Source: Gammaproteobacteria bacterium (GTDB lineage: Bacteria; Pseudomonadota; Gammaproteobacteria; Arenicellales; Poriferihabitantaceae). From it: a stretch of DNA of 64,000 bases. A model generated the notes under the pieces. That model did not search any database. It was not told the origin of the DNA and worked only from the letters and a program-made list of their open reading frames with translations. The stretch covers positions 1-64,000 of the forward strand of contig JAPOUQ010000048.1 of the NCBI GenBank assembly GCA_026708585.1, read 5' to 3'. Below, one piece after another: positions 1 through 8,515 of the stretch (position 1 is the first letter of the stretch; each line of letters begins with the position of its first letter). Made by a program: the position numbers and the translations under genes.

Positions 1-174
1 TTCTTACACAAATGTTGCAATTCGAACCGCACATCATCGATCAAGAACACCTTCTTATACAGGAACCGCCTGATTGAAATCATGCAATTTGAACTCCGAA
101 ACTTGAGGTTTAAATTTAGCGAGTTGCTCTCATTTATTCATTTATCTGTCGCAAAATTGTTGTCCAAATTTTGA
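1..174 (+). other. open frame entering from the left edge, no identified product
   Basis: Frame 1 is open from the window edge to a TGA at 172-174 (57 codons, rich in Leu, Arg and Phe). It could be the 3' end of a gene that starts outside the window, or chance. I recognise no family in it. The promoter that serves the rimP operon begins only a few bases before this stop. Confidence 0.2.
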
Positions 175-188
175 ATTGAAGTTATAAT
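160..188 (+). promoter_or_regulatory. sigma-70 promoter of the rimP-nusA-infB operon leader
   Basis: TTGTCC (160-165), a 17-bp spacer and a perfect TATAAT (183-188). The predicted start is near 195. The transcript would carry a leader of about 215 nt before rimP. The leader holds a 7-bp stem (222-228 with 233-239, loop TTAT) and ends in the intrinsic terminator at 331-351. Confidence 0.65.
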
Positions 189-330
189 CGAGTGCTTAAC
201 TATTTTTTTTGATTTAGTTTGGCTTCTTTTATAAGAGGCAAGGGGCATCGGCTTCGGTCAGACTTTATTCAGGGTAGTTTTTCGGCTTCCTGATATAACT
301 TCGAGATCAAGATCAATCGATGCATTAGGA

Positions 331-351
331 CCCCGCTAGAGCGGGGTTTTT
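331..351 (+). terminator. intrinsic terminator just upstream of rimP
   Basis: CCCCGC, loop TAGA, GCGGGG, then TTTTT. This is a compact GC-rich hairpin with a U-tract, and it lies between the promoter at 160-188 and the rimP coding region. It either ends a short RNA of about 155 nt or acts as an attenuator for the operon. Confidence 0.75.
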
Positions 352-409
352 CATGCTTGGTAGTATGGTTTCTCGAGCATCAGTGCACCAAAATGAGCCG
401 GAGTTATTG

Positions 410-883
410 GTGGTTGTAACTTACAAAAGTGCAGGTTTACAGAACATTGTCGAGAAAATTTCTCGGGATATCGATGAACTCGGATATGAATTGCTTCATA
501 CCGAACTTACACAACAAGGTAAACAGCCCTTGTTGAGGATCTACATTGATGCACCGGGTGGTATTCGAGTTGATGATTGTGAAGCAGTCAGTAACCGAGT
601 CAGTATGATTTTGGATGTTGAAGATCCGATTCGTTCGAAATATATCCTGGAGGTTTCCTCTCCTGGACTCGACAGACCACTTGTTCGACCGGAGCATTTT
701 CAGCGTTTTGTTGGTGATAAGGCAAGGATTGTTATGATGCAAAAAATGAGTGGTAGAAAACATTTCTTGGGAGAGATTAATCAGGCAGGTGAATCAAGTG
801 TAACTATTGCGGTTGATGGTGAATTATTTGAGCTGCCCTATGAGGATATCAAGTCGGCACGAATTGATCCTGTCTACGAATAA
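410..883 (+). CDS. rimP: ribosome maturation factor RimP
   Basis: RimP binds the free 30S subunit and assists its maturation. The protein has the RimP N-terminal domain (ELGYELLHTEL, LRIYIDAPGG, the DDCEAVS helix, the EVSSPGLDRPL motif) and a C-terminal Sm-like barrel. An upstream ATG at 353 directly abuts the terminator U-tract and adds a tail foreign to the family. I prefer GTG at 410, which has GGAG (400-403) about 6 bases before it and gives 157 residues, close to the usual 150; TTG at 407 is also possible. It is followed by nusA 18 nt later, the standard operon order. The start is uncertain; the identity is not. Confidence 0.9.
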   Translation: MVVTYKSAGLQNIVEKISRDIDELGYELLHTELTQQGKQPLLRIYIDAPGGIRVDDCEAVSNRVSMILDVEDPIRSKYILEVSSPGLDRPLVRPEHFQRFVGDKARIVMMQKMSGRKHFLGEINQAGESSVTIAVDGELFELPYEDIKSARIDPVYE

Positions 884-901
884 CTTGGATTGGGTTGGAA
901 A

Positions 902-2386
902 ATGTCAATTTCGAATAATGAAATCTTACAGATGGCGGAAGTCGTTTCTCGTGAGAAAGAGCTAGACAAGGAGATTATTTTTGTCGCAATTGAGGCTGCA
1001 TTGGCCACAGCTATCAAGAAATTGCATCCAGATGATATCGAAGTTCGAGTAAATATACATCGAAACACAGGAAAATATGATACTTACCGAGTTTGGGATG
1101 TCATAGAAGATTCAGAAGAGAACCTTTACCCTGACCGACAGATTGCACTAACAGATGCTCGTAAAGACACTCCGCAGTTGAATGTAGGTGATCAGATAGA
1201 AGAGTTGATGCAAGAAGTCAATTTTGGCAGGATTGCTGCTCAAGCTGCAAAGCAGGTCATTATGCAAAAGGTTCGCGAAGCGAAACGCAATCAGATTGCT
1301 GAACGTTATGAGGGAAAGGTTGGTGAGCTTGTTTCTGGGTTGGTGAGAAGAGTGGATCATGGAAATGCGATCATTGATTTGGGTGATGCGGAAGCGATTT
1401 TGCCGAAAAATGAAATGATCAATCGAGAAGGTCTTCGTCCCGGAGACCGGATTCGTGCTTTATTAAAAATCATTGATACGGAAGCCCGTGGTCCACAATT
1501 AATTCTCACAAGAGTTTCACCGGAATTTCTAATCAAATTGTTCAAGTTAGAAGTTCCAGAGGTGGGTGAAGGAATTATTGAGATACTCGGCGCAGCCAGA
1601 GATCCTGGTTCTCGCTCCAAAATAGCTGTGAAAAGTAACGATAGTACCATTGATCCAGTGGGTGCCTGTGTTGGTATTCGCGGTTCCCGTGTTCAGAGTG
1701 TCTCTAATGAAATAGCTGGAGAGAAAGTCGATATAATTGTCCACTCTGAAAATCTAGGTGAATTTGTTATTCAGGCGCTCGCTCCGGCAGAAATCGAATC
1801 GATTTACATTGATGATTCGAAAGAATCAATGGATGTTGTAGTAACTGAAGAAAACCTGTCCCGTGCGATTGGTCGAGGCGGGCAGAATGTGCGTCTGGCT
1901 TCAGAGTTGACTGGATGGGAATTAAACCTTATGAGCGAATCTGAAGCGCTAGAAAAGCAGGATGAAGAGATGCATCTGCTAGTTGCCCAGTTTATGGCTC
2001 AGTTGGACATCGATGAGAATGTCGCAGGAATTTTGGCGCAGGAGAATTTTGCATCGCTTGAAGAAATTGCCTATGTTCCAAAAAATGAGCTGATGGATAT
2101 CGAGGAATTTGATGAAGATCTGGTTAACGAATTGAGAAGCAGAGCCAGAGATAGTTTGCTCCGCAATACCTTTGCAGATGAAGGAGAAGGAATCCCAAGT
2201 GAAGATTTGCTAAAGCTTGAGGGAATGAATCCGGAACTTGCTATTGCATTGGCAAAATCGGGGATTCGAACCAGTGAAGATCTTGCTGAATGTGCTGTAG
2301 ATGAAGTTCTGGAAGTCGTCAACATTTCCGAAGAGGATGCTGGAAAGTTGATTATGACAGCACGTGCACCATGGTTTGCTGAATAG
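902..2386 (+). CDS. nusA: transcription termination/antitermination factor NusA
   Basis: NusA binds RNA polymerase and nascent RNA, controlling pausing, termination and antitermination. Domain order: N-terminal RNAP-binding domain (residues 1-130), S1 domain (about 135-200, GKVGELVSGLVRRV), KH1 and KH2 (GACVGIRGSRVQ; AIGRGGQNVRLAS), and two C-terminal acidic repeats of the helix-hairpin-helix type (from about 365). At 494 residues it matches the long proteobacterial form. ATG 902 is chosen; a TTG at 890 would add four residues. The second gene of the rimP operon. Confidence 0.97.
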   Translation: MSISNNEILQMAEVVSREKELDKEIIFVAIEAALATAIKKLHPDDIEVRVNIHRNTGKYDTYRVWDVIEDSEENLYPDRQIALTDARKDTPQLNVGDQIEELMQEVNFGRIAAQAAKQVIMQKVREAKRNQIAERYEGKVGELVSGLVRRVDHGNAIIDLGDAEAILPKNEMINREGLRPGDRIRALLKIIDTEARGPQLILTRVSPEFLIKLFKLEVPEVGEGIIEILGAARDPGSRSKIAVKSNDSTIDPVGACVGIRGSRVQSVSNEIAGEKVDIIVHSENLGEFVIQALAPAEIESIYIDDSKESMDVVVTEENLSRAIGRGGQNVRLASELTGWELNLMSESEALEKQDEEMHLLVAQFMAQLDIDENVAGILAQENFASLEEIAYVPKNELMDIEEFDEDLVNELRSRARDSLLRNTFADEGEGIPSEDLLKLEGMNPELAIALAKSGIRTSEDLAECAVDEVLEVVNISEEDAGKLIMTARAPWFAE

Positions 2387-2423
2387 TCAAATAAAGAAAG
2401 AAAAGTCGAATAGCAAATCAATC

Positions 2424-5213
2424 ATGTCAAAAGACACAATAGAGACATACGCGAAAAAGCTTGGTATTCCTACTGAGAAGTTGCTTGATCAGCTTCGGCA
2501 GGCTGGTGTAAAGGGTAAAGTGGCTAATGCTGTTCTTGAGGAAGATGACAAAAATCGGCTCAGAGAATTTAAAAGCCAGACAGCTCCTACTGGAATCGTT
2601 CGTACTGGACAATTTTCCAGGCAAAAAACTGTCCGAGAGGAAATAAAACAAACATCTCAGCTGGGTTTGGGGCGTGCAACGCGTTCGGTACGAGTTGAGA
2701 GAAAAGTTAAGAGAAAATTTATTGATCGACGGGTTCTCGAAGCTGAGTTGAATAAGCAAAAAAACGCTCAGGGAGAAGAGAAAGAGTCGCAGAATGAATC
2801 TATAGCCACACAACAAAGTTCAGAAGGGGATGTTCCAGCAGATGTATCAGATCGAAATCAATCGGAGGCAATTGTAGAAGATATTGAGTTTGTTGAACCA
2901 GAGGAAGCTCCATCAACACAAACTGAAAACGCCTCAGAGGTTGTTGCCCAAGATGCGACAACTGCGAACGATGAAGAAAGTCTTGATCCTCATCAAGAAA
3001 TGGAAGAATTGTCAGATGCAGAGGCTGTCGATAATGATCTTGATTCAGTTAAAGAAATGATCACCCCCTTGGAAGATGGTAGCTCAATGGTCTTGCCATT
3101 GGATCCGATTCCTACGGAATTGTCCGGCAAAAGTAAAGGTAAAGGTAAAAGAAAGTCAACTTCTCATGAGAAATCGAATAGTTCAGAAGTTCACGATGGA
3201 GAAGATAGTAACCGAGGTGCATATACACCCGGAAAGAAAAACAAGTCTACTCCTGATTCAGCGAAATCTGGGCGTAAACGGGATGTCAAGAAATGGAGAA
3301 TAGAAAACTGGAATGCTGATGATGATGAACCCGTAGGTCGTGAGGAGCTCCATGCTTTGCGACGCAGAGAACGAAAAAGAAACCCTTCGGGCACTCGGAA
3401 GGCAGGCAGTGTTTCAACCAGTATGACCCATCAGCATGGCTTTGAAAAGCCCACTGCTCCGGTGATTCATGAAGTGATGGTTCCAGAGACCATCTCTGTA
3501 GGAGAACTAGCTCAAGCCATGTCAGTTAAATCTGGAGAAGTCGTAAAACAATTGTTTCAGATGGGTATGATGGTAACAATCAATCAGATACTGGATCAGG
3601 ATACGGCTATCCTGCTCGTTGAAGAGATGGGGCATGTTGCGAAGCCTGCGGTTTTTGAGGATGTTGAGACCGTCTTGAGAAAAGAGATGGATGAAATTGA
3701 CATGGTTACAAGACCGCCAATAGTTACGGTCATGGGACATGTCGACCATGGAAAAACATCATTTTTGGATTATTTGCGAAAAACTAAGGTCGTTGCTGGA
3801 GAAGCGGGGGGAATAACCCAGCATATTGGTGCATATCGCATTCAGATTCATGATCAGGAAATTTGCTTCCTAGATACTCCGGGACACGAGGCTTTCACAG
3901 CAATGCGAGCTCGAGGCACAAAAGCTACCGATTTGGTGGTTTTAGTGGTTGCAGCTGATGATGGTGTCAAGCCACAAACAATAGAAGCAATCAACCATGC
4001 GAAGTCAGCAGAAGTACCGATCGTTGTTGCCATCAATAAAATTGATCGTGAAGAAGCTGATTCTGAGCGAGTGAAACAAGAATTAACAAACCACGAACTC
4101 ATTCCTGAAGAGTGGGGTGGAGAAACATTGATGAATGAGGTTTCGGCTTTAACAGGGCAGGGTGTAGACTCTCTATTGGAGTCAGTCATGATCCAGGCAG
4201 ATCTCTGTGACCTAAGGGCGAAGCCCACAGGCAAGGCTTCGGGAATGGTAATTGAGGCAAGGCTCGATAAAGGTAAAGGACCGGTTGCTACTTTACTGGT
4301 TAAGGAGGGATTACTTCAGAAAGGAGACATTTTGCTTGCTGGAGAGGAAACTGGAAGGGTTCGGGTATTGAGTGATGATCAGGGAAAGAATATCGATAAG
4401 GCGGGACCATCTACACCGGTTGAGGTTCAAGGTTTGGCAGGTGTACCAGTTGCTGGTGACGACTTTATGGCTGTTGCTGACGAGAGAATAGCTCGAGAAA
4501 TCGCATCTATCCGTCAAGGAAAATCCAAGGAACGTAGTACCGCTCAACAACAGAAGAGCAAAATGGAAGGTATCTTCAACAGGATGGCGGAAAGCAGTAT
4601 CAAGACCTTAAACGTTCTAATCAAAGCTGATGTTCAAGGATCGGTTGAAGCGATCAAGGAAAGCTTAATCAAATTATCAAGCGATGAGGTGCATGTCAAG
4701 GTGGTGCATGGATTGGTCGGTGGTATCAATGAGTCTGATATCAATCTTGCAAAGGCTGTTGAAGCGGTCATTGTTGGGTTTAATGTACGAGCTGATGCTA
4801 CAGCAAGAAAACTCATAGATTCAGAAGAAATTACGGTCTTTTATCATAATATCATTTACGATGTGGTTGATACCATAAAGGCGAGCATGACTGGACTTAT
4901 GGATGAGATCGCAGTTGAAGAGCATGTCGGACTAGTTGAGGTTCGAGATGTATTTCGATCACCAAAGATTGGTGCGGTTGCAGGCTGTTATGTAACCAAT
5001 GGATTAGTGAAGAGAAACTTACCTGTTCGGGTGTTACGGAATAATATTGTTATTTTTGAGGGTGCGATTGATTCGTTGAGACGTTTTAAGGACGATGTCA
5101 ACGAAGTGAAGCATGGTTATGAGTGTGGCATCGGTATAAGGGACTATAACGATATCAAAGTTGGCGATCAGATTGAGGTCTTTGAAGTTGTGCATAGTGC
5201 GCCGACTCTTTGA
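2424..5213 (+). CDS. infB: translation initiation factor IF-2
   Basis: GTPase that delivers initiator fMet-tRNA to the 30S subunit. At 929 residues it has an N-terminal IF2_N domain (ETYAKKLGIPTEKLLDQL), a long charged linker rich in Glu, Asp and Lys (roughly 110-340), a second IF2_N module (about 355), then the G domain with GHVDHGKTS (near residue 438), DTPGHE (near 483) and NKID (near 537), and the C-terminal domains that bind fMet-tRNA. An upstream in-frame ATG at 2364 lies inside nusA and is not family-like; ATG 2424 fits homologues. Co-transcribed with nusA (gap 37 nt). Confidence 0.97.
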   Translation: MSKDTIETYAKKLGIPTEKLLDQLRQAGVKGKVANAVLEEDDKNRLREFKSQTAPTGIVRTGQFSRQKTVREEIKQTSQLGLGRATRSVRVERKVKRKFIDRRVLEAELNKQKNAQGEEKESQNESIATQQSSEGDVPADVSDRNQSEAIVEDIEFVEPEEAPSTQTENASEVVAQDATTANDEESLDPHQEMEELSDAEAVDNDLDSVKEMITPLEDGSSMVLPLDPIPTELSGKSKGKGKRKSTSHEKSNSSEVHDGEDSNRGAYTPGKKNKSTPDSAKSGRKRDVKKWRIENWNADDDEPVGREELHALRRRERKRNPSGTRKAGSVSTSMTHQHGFEKPTAPVIHEVMVPETISVGELAQAMSVKSGEVVKQLFQMGMMVTINQILDQDTAILLVEEMGHVAKPAVFEDVETVLRKEMDEIDMVTRPPIVTVMGHVDHGKTSFLDYLRKTKVVAGEAGGITQHIGAYRIQIHDQEICFLDTPGHEAFTAMRARGTKATDLVVLVVAADDGVKPQTIEAINHAKSAEVPIVVAINKIDREEADSERVKQELTNHELIPEEWGGETLMNEVSALTGQGVDSLLESVMIQADLCDLRAKPTGKASGMVIEARLDKGKGPVATLLVKEGLLQKGDILLAGEETGRVRVLSDDQGKNIDKAGPSTPVEVQGLAGVPVAGDDFMAVADERIAREIASIRQGKSKERSTAQQQKSKMEGIFNRMAESSIKTLNVLIKADVQGSVEAIKESLIKLSSDEVHVKVVHGLVGGINESDINLAKAVEAVIVGFNVRADATARKLIDSEEITVFYHNIIYDVVDTIKASMTGLMDEIAVEEHVGLVEVRDVFRSPKIGAVAGCYVTNGLVKRNLPVRVLRNNIVIFEGAIDSLRRFKDDVNEVKHGYECGIGIRDYNDIKVGDQIEVFEVVHSAPTL

Positions 5214-5245
5214 TTACATTCTTCAAGTTATTATGCGTTCATTCA

Positions 5246-5602
5246 ATGCAAGAAATCGATCGAACACGCCGTGTTGGAGAATTAATCAAGCGTGAACTCT
5301 CTGACCTGATTTCCAGTCAAGTACATGATGATCGTATTCGAAGTGTGACCATCACTCGAGTTTCAGTTAGTCGGGATCTGAAAAATTCAACAGTCTTTTT
5401 TTCCATGTTGGCCGAACCGACGGATAAGAAGAATATCGAGAAGGTACTGAATAAATGTGCTGGATACCTACGAAAAAATTTGAGTAAACGATTAATGATG
5501 CGCACTACTCCGGCATTGTCTTTCCAATATGATGAAAGTATCGAGCATGGGTTGTCGCTCACCCAATTGATCGATTCATTAAACGTCTCTCATGACGAAT
5601 AG
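5246..5602 (+). CDS. rbfA: ribosome-binding factor A
   Basis: RbfA is a small KH-like protein that binds 30S precursors and helps 16S 5'-end processing and cold adaptation. The 118-residue product starts with the family-typical RTRRVGELIKRELSDLI, then VTITRVSVSRDLKNSTVFFS and LRKNLSKRLMMRTTPAL. The open frame continues to 5210, but ATG 5246 matches the family length. It follows infB in the canonical order and its end overlaps truB by 11 nt, suggesting translational coupling. Confidence 0.93.
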   Translation: MQEIDRTRRVGELIKRELSDLISSQVHDDRIRSVTITRVSVSRDLKNSTVFFSMLAEPTDKKNIEKVLNKCAGYLRKNLSKRLMMRTTPALSFQYDESIEHGLSLTQLIDSLNVSHDE

Positions 5603-6506
5603 GCATGATCACGAGCCGGTTCCTGTAAACGGAATATTGCTTCTCGATAAACCATATGGTTTGAGTTCTAATCAGGCTTTAACTCGCGTAAAGCGTCTAT
5701 TGCGTTCCAAGAAAGGGGGACACACTGGCGCACTGGATCCCATTGCAACGGGCTTATTGCCCCTTTGCTTTGGAATGACAACACGAATCGCAGGTATTTT
5801 CCTGAATTTTGATAAAACCTACGAAGTTACTATACGTTTGGGGGAGACCACAAAAACAGGTGATACTGAAGGAGAGATAGTTTCTCGTTCACCAGTCAAT
5901 GCCAATATAGCGAGTATTGAGCAAGCACTTGATCGGTTTCGTGGCAAGATTCAGCAGGTGCCACCGATGTATTCGGCAATAAAGAAGAATGGCACTCCTC
6001 TTTACAAGTTGGCTCGAAAAGGGCAAGTGGTTGAACGAGAATCACGAGAGGTTGTTATTTATAAACTTGAAGTTCATAATTTTAATGAAAACAATCTGTC
6101 TTTGACTGTGGAATGTTCCAAGGGGGTTTATATTCGTAGTCTTGCTATGGATCTGGGTGAATCGCTCGGCTGTGGTGGTCATGTTCGAGAATTAAGAAGA
6201 GTAAAGGTTGGACATTACAGTATTAATGATGCGATTGCCTTGAGAGAATTAGAGGATATGCCCTCAGATGAACAGAGATATAGTCACCTGCTACAAACCG
6301 ATGAAGCGTTAGATCATCTTATGAAATTTAAAATTCCTAGAGAAAATGTCTTATCATTTTGTCAAGGACAATCCGTTCCGTTGACAACATCGGATTGGGA
6401 AGGTTTGGGGCTTGTCTACTCAAATGACGGAACATTTCTTGGACTTGGAGAATGCGATGAAGTTGGAAATATTCATCCGAAAAAAGTCTTTTCACAGGGT
6501 ATGTGA
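5592..6506 (+). CDS. truB: tRNA pseudouridine(55) synthase TruB
   Basis: Makes pseudouridine 55 in the T loop of tRNAs. At 304 residues it has GILLLDKPYGLSSNQAL, the catalytic motif GHTGALDPIATG (nucleophilic Asp near residue 48), the RFRGKIQQVPPMYSAIK loop, SKGVYIRSLAMDLGE, and a C-terminal PUA-like part. The ATG lies within the end of rbfA. In most gammaproteobacteria rpsO and pnp follow; here a 278-nt AT-rich gap and an unrelated gene follow instead, so the operon ends with truB. Confidence 0.96.
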   Translation: MTNRHDHEPVPVNGILLLDKPYGLSSNQALTRVKRLLRSKKGGHTGALDPIATGLLPLCFGMTTRIAGIFLNFDKTYEVTIRLGETTKTGDTEGEIVSRSPVNANIASIEQALDRFRGKIQQVPPMYSAIKKNGTPLYKLARKGQVVERESREVVIYKLEVHNFNENNLSLTVECSKGVYIRSLAMDLGESLGCGGHVRELRRVKVGHYSINDAIALRELEDMPSDEQRYSHLLQTDEALDHLMKFKIPRENVLSFCQGQSVPLTTSDWEGLGLVYSNDGTFLGLGECDEVGNIHPKKVFSQGM

Positions 6507-6784
6507 TTCATTAAATCACCCGATATATCAATAATTCTCTGTTAATTTAACAAAGTATATTTACATTTTCTTCATTATTTAATTGCTATTAAGTGTTTTC
6601 AGATAAACCATGTTCATTGGTTTATTATTTCAGGTTTGTTTTCTTGAGCGATGGTGAGACAAATTGTCATCGGTTTTTGTTGATGAAAACCATGATATAA
6701 CAATTTATTAATGATGAGTAGTTCTCCAGTTATTCATGTATTATCGGGTATGAGTAAAAAACGAAAAATGAATAGGACTCAACT

Positions 6785-7204
6785 ATGGAAAATCTAAAGA
6801 TTATTGAATTGATTAACCAGGCACCATGGCGAGAGGCGGTGACCTATCGAGACAGTTGGCCACACGAATATGTCAGGAGCGACGCTGATCATCAGCGAGA
6901 GTTATTTGAGCTTGTGTGTGCTCGTTTCCGTGCAGGTGAAGGCGTGGATGGTTGGTTTTTTTCCTTGGGCAACACCTACCTTTTTCTCGGGGGATATAAG
7001 TACTGGTTTATGACTCATTGGGATGTAATTGATCTCAATGATGGTCAAAACTATATCTTAAATCGTGCTCCTTTATATCGTGATAGGCGTGATTTTGTCA
7101 TACAAGATGGTGATACTGGTAAGGCCAATGACTATCCCGTAAAACCAGCCATATCTGATAGTTCTGGAGGTCTACAAATCCCTAGTATTTTATCAGATCG
7201 ATAA
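6785..7204 (+). CDS. conserved hypothetical protein, 139 aa
   Basis: Soluble, aromatic-rich protein with no signal peptide or membrane segment. Visible motifs are APWREAVTYRDSWPHEY near the N-terminus, GYKYWFMT in the middle and LYRDRRDFVIQDGDTG near residue 105. I recognise these as a conserved uncharacterised bacterial family but know of no function. The last 25 residues look like a poorly conserved tail. It stands alone, 278 nt after truB and 34 nt before the CsaA-like gene on the same strand, so the two may be co-transcribed. Confidence 0.75.
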   Translation: MENLKIIELINQAPWREAVTYRDSWPHEYVRSDADHQRELFELVCARFRAGEGVDGWFFSLGNTYLFLGGYKYWFMTHWDVIDLNDGQNYILNRAPLYRDRRDFVIQDGDTGKANDYPVKPAISDSSGGLQIPSILSDR

Positions 7205-7238
7205 ATTCAATATATTGAAAATGCTTCAGGAGTTATGA

Positions 7239-7574
7239 ATGGAAATAATCAAACTCGAAGATTTTCGAAAAATTCATATACACACCGGAACAATTCTTTC
7301 GGTCAAACTGAATGAGAAGGCCAGAGTTCCTGCGTGGGTTTTGGAAATAGATTTTGGTAAGGATTTTGGAGTCAAGACTACCTCCGCACAATTGACTGAA
7401 TTATATTCATCTGAAAACTTAATTGGCACACAGGTTATTGCGGTGATGAATTTTCCATCACTTCGGATAGCTGGAGTCAAATCTGAAGTGCTAGTTTTGG
7501 GTGTATTGGACCCAAAAGGAGTAGTATTGTTACGGCCAGATGAGAAAGTTGAAAATGGAACTAGAGTAGCCTGA
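7239..7574 (+). CDS. csaA: CsaA-like tRNA-binding domain protein
   Basis: A 111-residue protein that is entirely one tRNA-binding OB-fold domain: IHTGTILSVKLNEKARVPAWVLEIDFG, then VKTTSAQLTELY, QVIAVMNFPSLRIAGVKSEVLVLG and a C-terminal VLLRPDEKVENGTRV. This is the CsaA family, described as secretion-related chaperones with an EMAP/Arc1p-like fold; the cellular role is uncertain. ATG with AGGAG about 7 bases upstream. It is convergent with the tRNA-Asn gene that follows. Confidence 0.85.
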   Translation: MEIIKLEDFRKIHIHTGTILSVKLNEKARVPAWVLEIDFGKDFGVKTTSAQLTELYSSENLIGTQVIAVMNFPSLRIAGVKSEVLVLGVLDPKGVVLLRPDEKVENGTRVA

Positions 7575-7632
7575 ATAAAACAGCTTGATCTGGCTTAAGA
7601 GGGTAAAATGGTAAAAACCTAGAAGAGAGATT

Positions 7633-7708
7633 TGGCTCCCCGGGACAGACTCGAACTGCCGACAAGGTGGTTAACAGCCACCCGCTCTACCAACTGAGCT
7701 ACCGGGGA
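7633..7708 (-). tRNA. tRNA-Asn (anticodon GTT), CCA encoded
   Basis: Reads on the minus strand as a 76-nt cloverleaf: acceptor TCCCCGG pairing with CCGGGGA, D loop AGTTGGTA, anticodon stem GGTGG/CCACC with loop CTGTTAA (GTT at positions 34-36), T arm GGCAG-TTCGAGT-CTGTC, discriminator G and genomic CCA. All stems pair. It is a single isolated tRNA gene. Confidence 0.97.
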
Positions 7709-7721
7709 ACAAGAGTGCGTA

Positions 7722-7750
7722 ATACTAATATTACCGGTCAAATAGGTCAA
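7722..7750 (-). promoter_or_regulatory. promoter of tRNA-Asn
   Basis: On the minus strand, TTGACC (7750-7745), a 17-bp spacer and TAGTAT (7727-7722). The predicted transcription start lies about 7 nt before the mature tRNA 5' end at 7708. Confidence 0.65.
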
Positions 7751-7817
7751 GTCATTTGACTTAAAACTTAAAAAATTACTAATCCTAGCGCGGATTGAAT
7801 ATTATTGAGTCGAAGGC

Positions 7818-8330
7818 ATGATGATAAAAGTGGGATTGGGTCCGATTATCGATGTCAGTTCTCGAATCCTTATATTAGGCTCTTTGCCAGGCGATATCTC
7901 ACTTTCGACGCAAGAATACTACGCAAATCCGCGTAATCATTTTTGGAAGATATTATTTTGCATCTATAACCAATGCATTGAAAAGGACTATGAACTGAAG
8001 CGAGCATTTCTCCAAAGGCATGAAATCGCGTTGTGGGACGTGTTGAAATCTGCTGAACGCAAAGGAAGCCTTGATTCGAACATTCGGTCTCCGAACGTCA
8101 ATAATCTTGAGGAATTGATCCAAGAATATCCAAAGATCAGAGCAGTCGGATTGAATGGAAGGAAAGCCTGGCATATTTTTAACCGTCACTGGGGTAGACA
8201 TCCTCTTTTCAATATGAATGGCATCAAAATTGGATACTTACCATCTTCAAGTCCTGTCCCGGGCAAAAACGTCAAGTCATTTGACCAAAAGGTAAAGGTT
8301 TGGCAAAATTTTCTGGCACGAAGCACATAG
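7818..8330 (+). CDS. hypoxanthine/uracil-DNA glycosylase, UDG family 6
   Basis: Excises deaminated bases (deoxyinosine) from DNA. The 170-residue protein carries the family 6 signature ILILGSLPGDISLSTQEYYANPRNHFW near residues 18-43, then ALWDVLKSAERKGSLDSNIR, AVGLNGRKAW and the C-terminal YLPSSSPVPG motif that replaces the HPSP loop of other UDG families. It is a monocistronic gene between the tRNA and uvrB. A second, family 4 UDG lies at 23960-24682, so this genome carries two unrelated uracil/hypoxanthine glycosylases close together. Confidence 0.88.
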   Translation: MMIKVGLGPIIDVSSRILILGSLPGDISLSTQEYYANPRNHFWKILFCIYNQCIEKDYELKRAFLQRHEIALWDVLKSAERKGSLDSNIRSPNVNNLEELIQEYPKIRAVGLNGRKAWHIFNRHWGRHPLFNMNGIKIGYLPSSSPVPGKNVKSFDQKVKVWQNFLARST

Positions 8331-8515
8331 CAGAAAAAAGATTCCCGATTACTACTTTGTGAACATCAAAAAAGTAATATGGCCGACATCAATTGAAGTG
8401 ATCAAATCATACGATAACCGTTGAAGTTTGGTTTTTTTCAAGAGTTCAATCGAATGGTAAAATAGGATAACGATCACTGATCGTTTTCTTCAATCCAATC
8501 AATTCTTCTTTAGCC

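Noticed and set aside
437..1744. Minus-strand open frames opposite rimP and nusA
   Set aside because: They lie entirely opposite strong, recognisable coding regions and have no family features.
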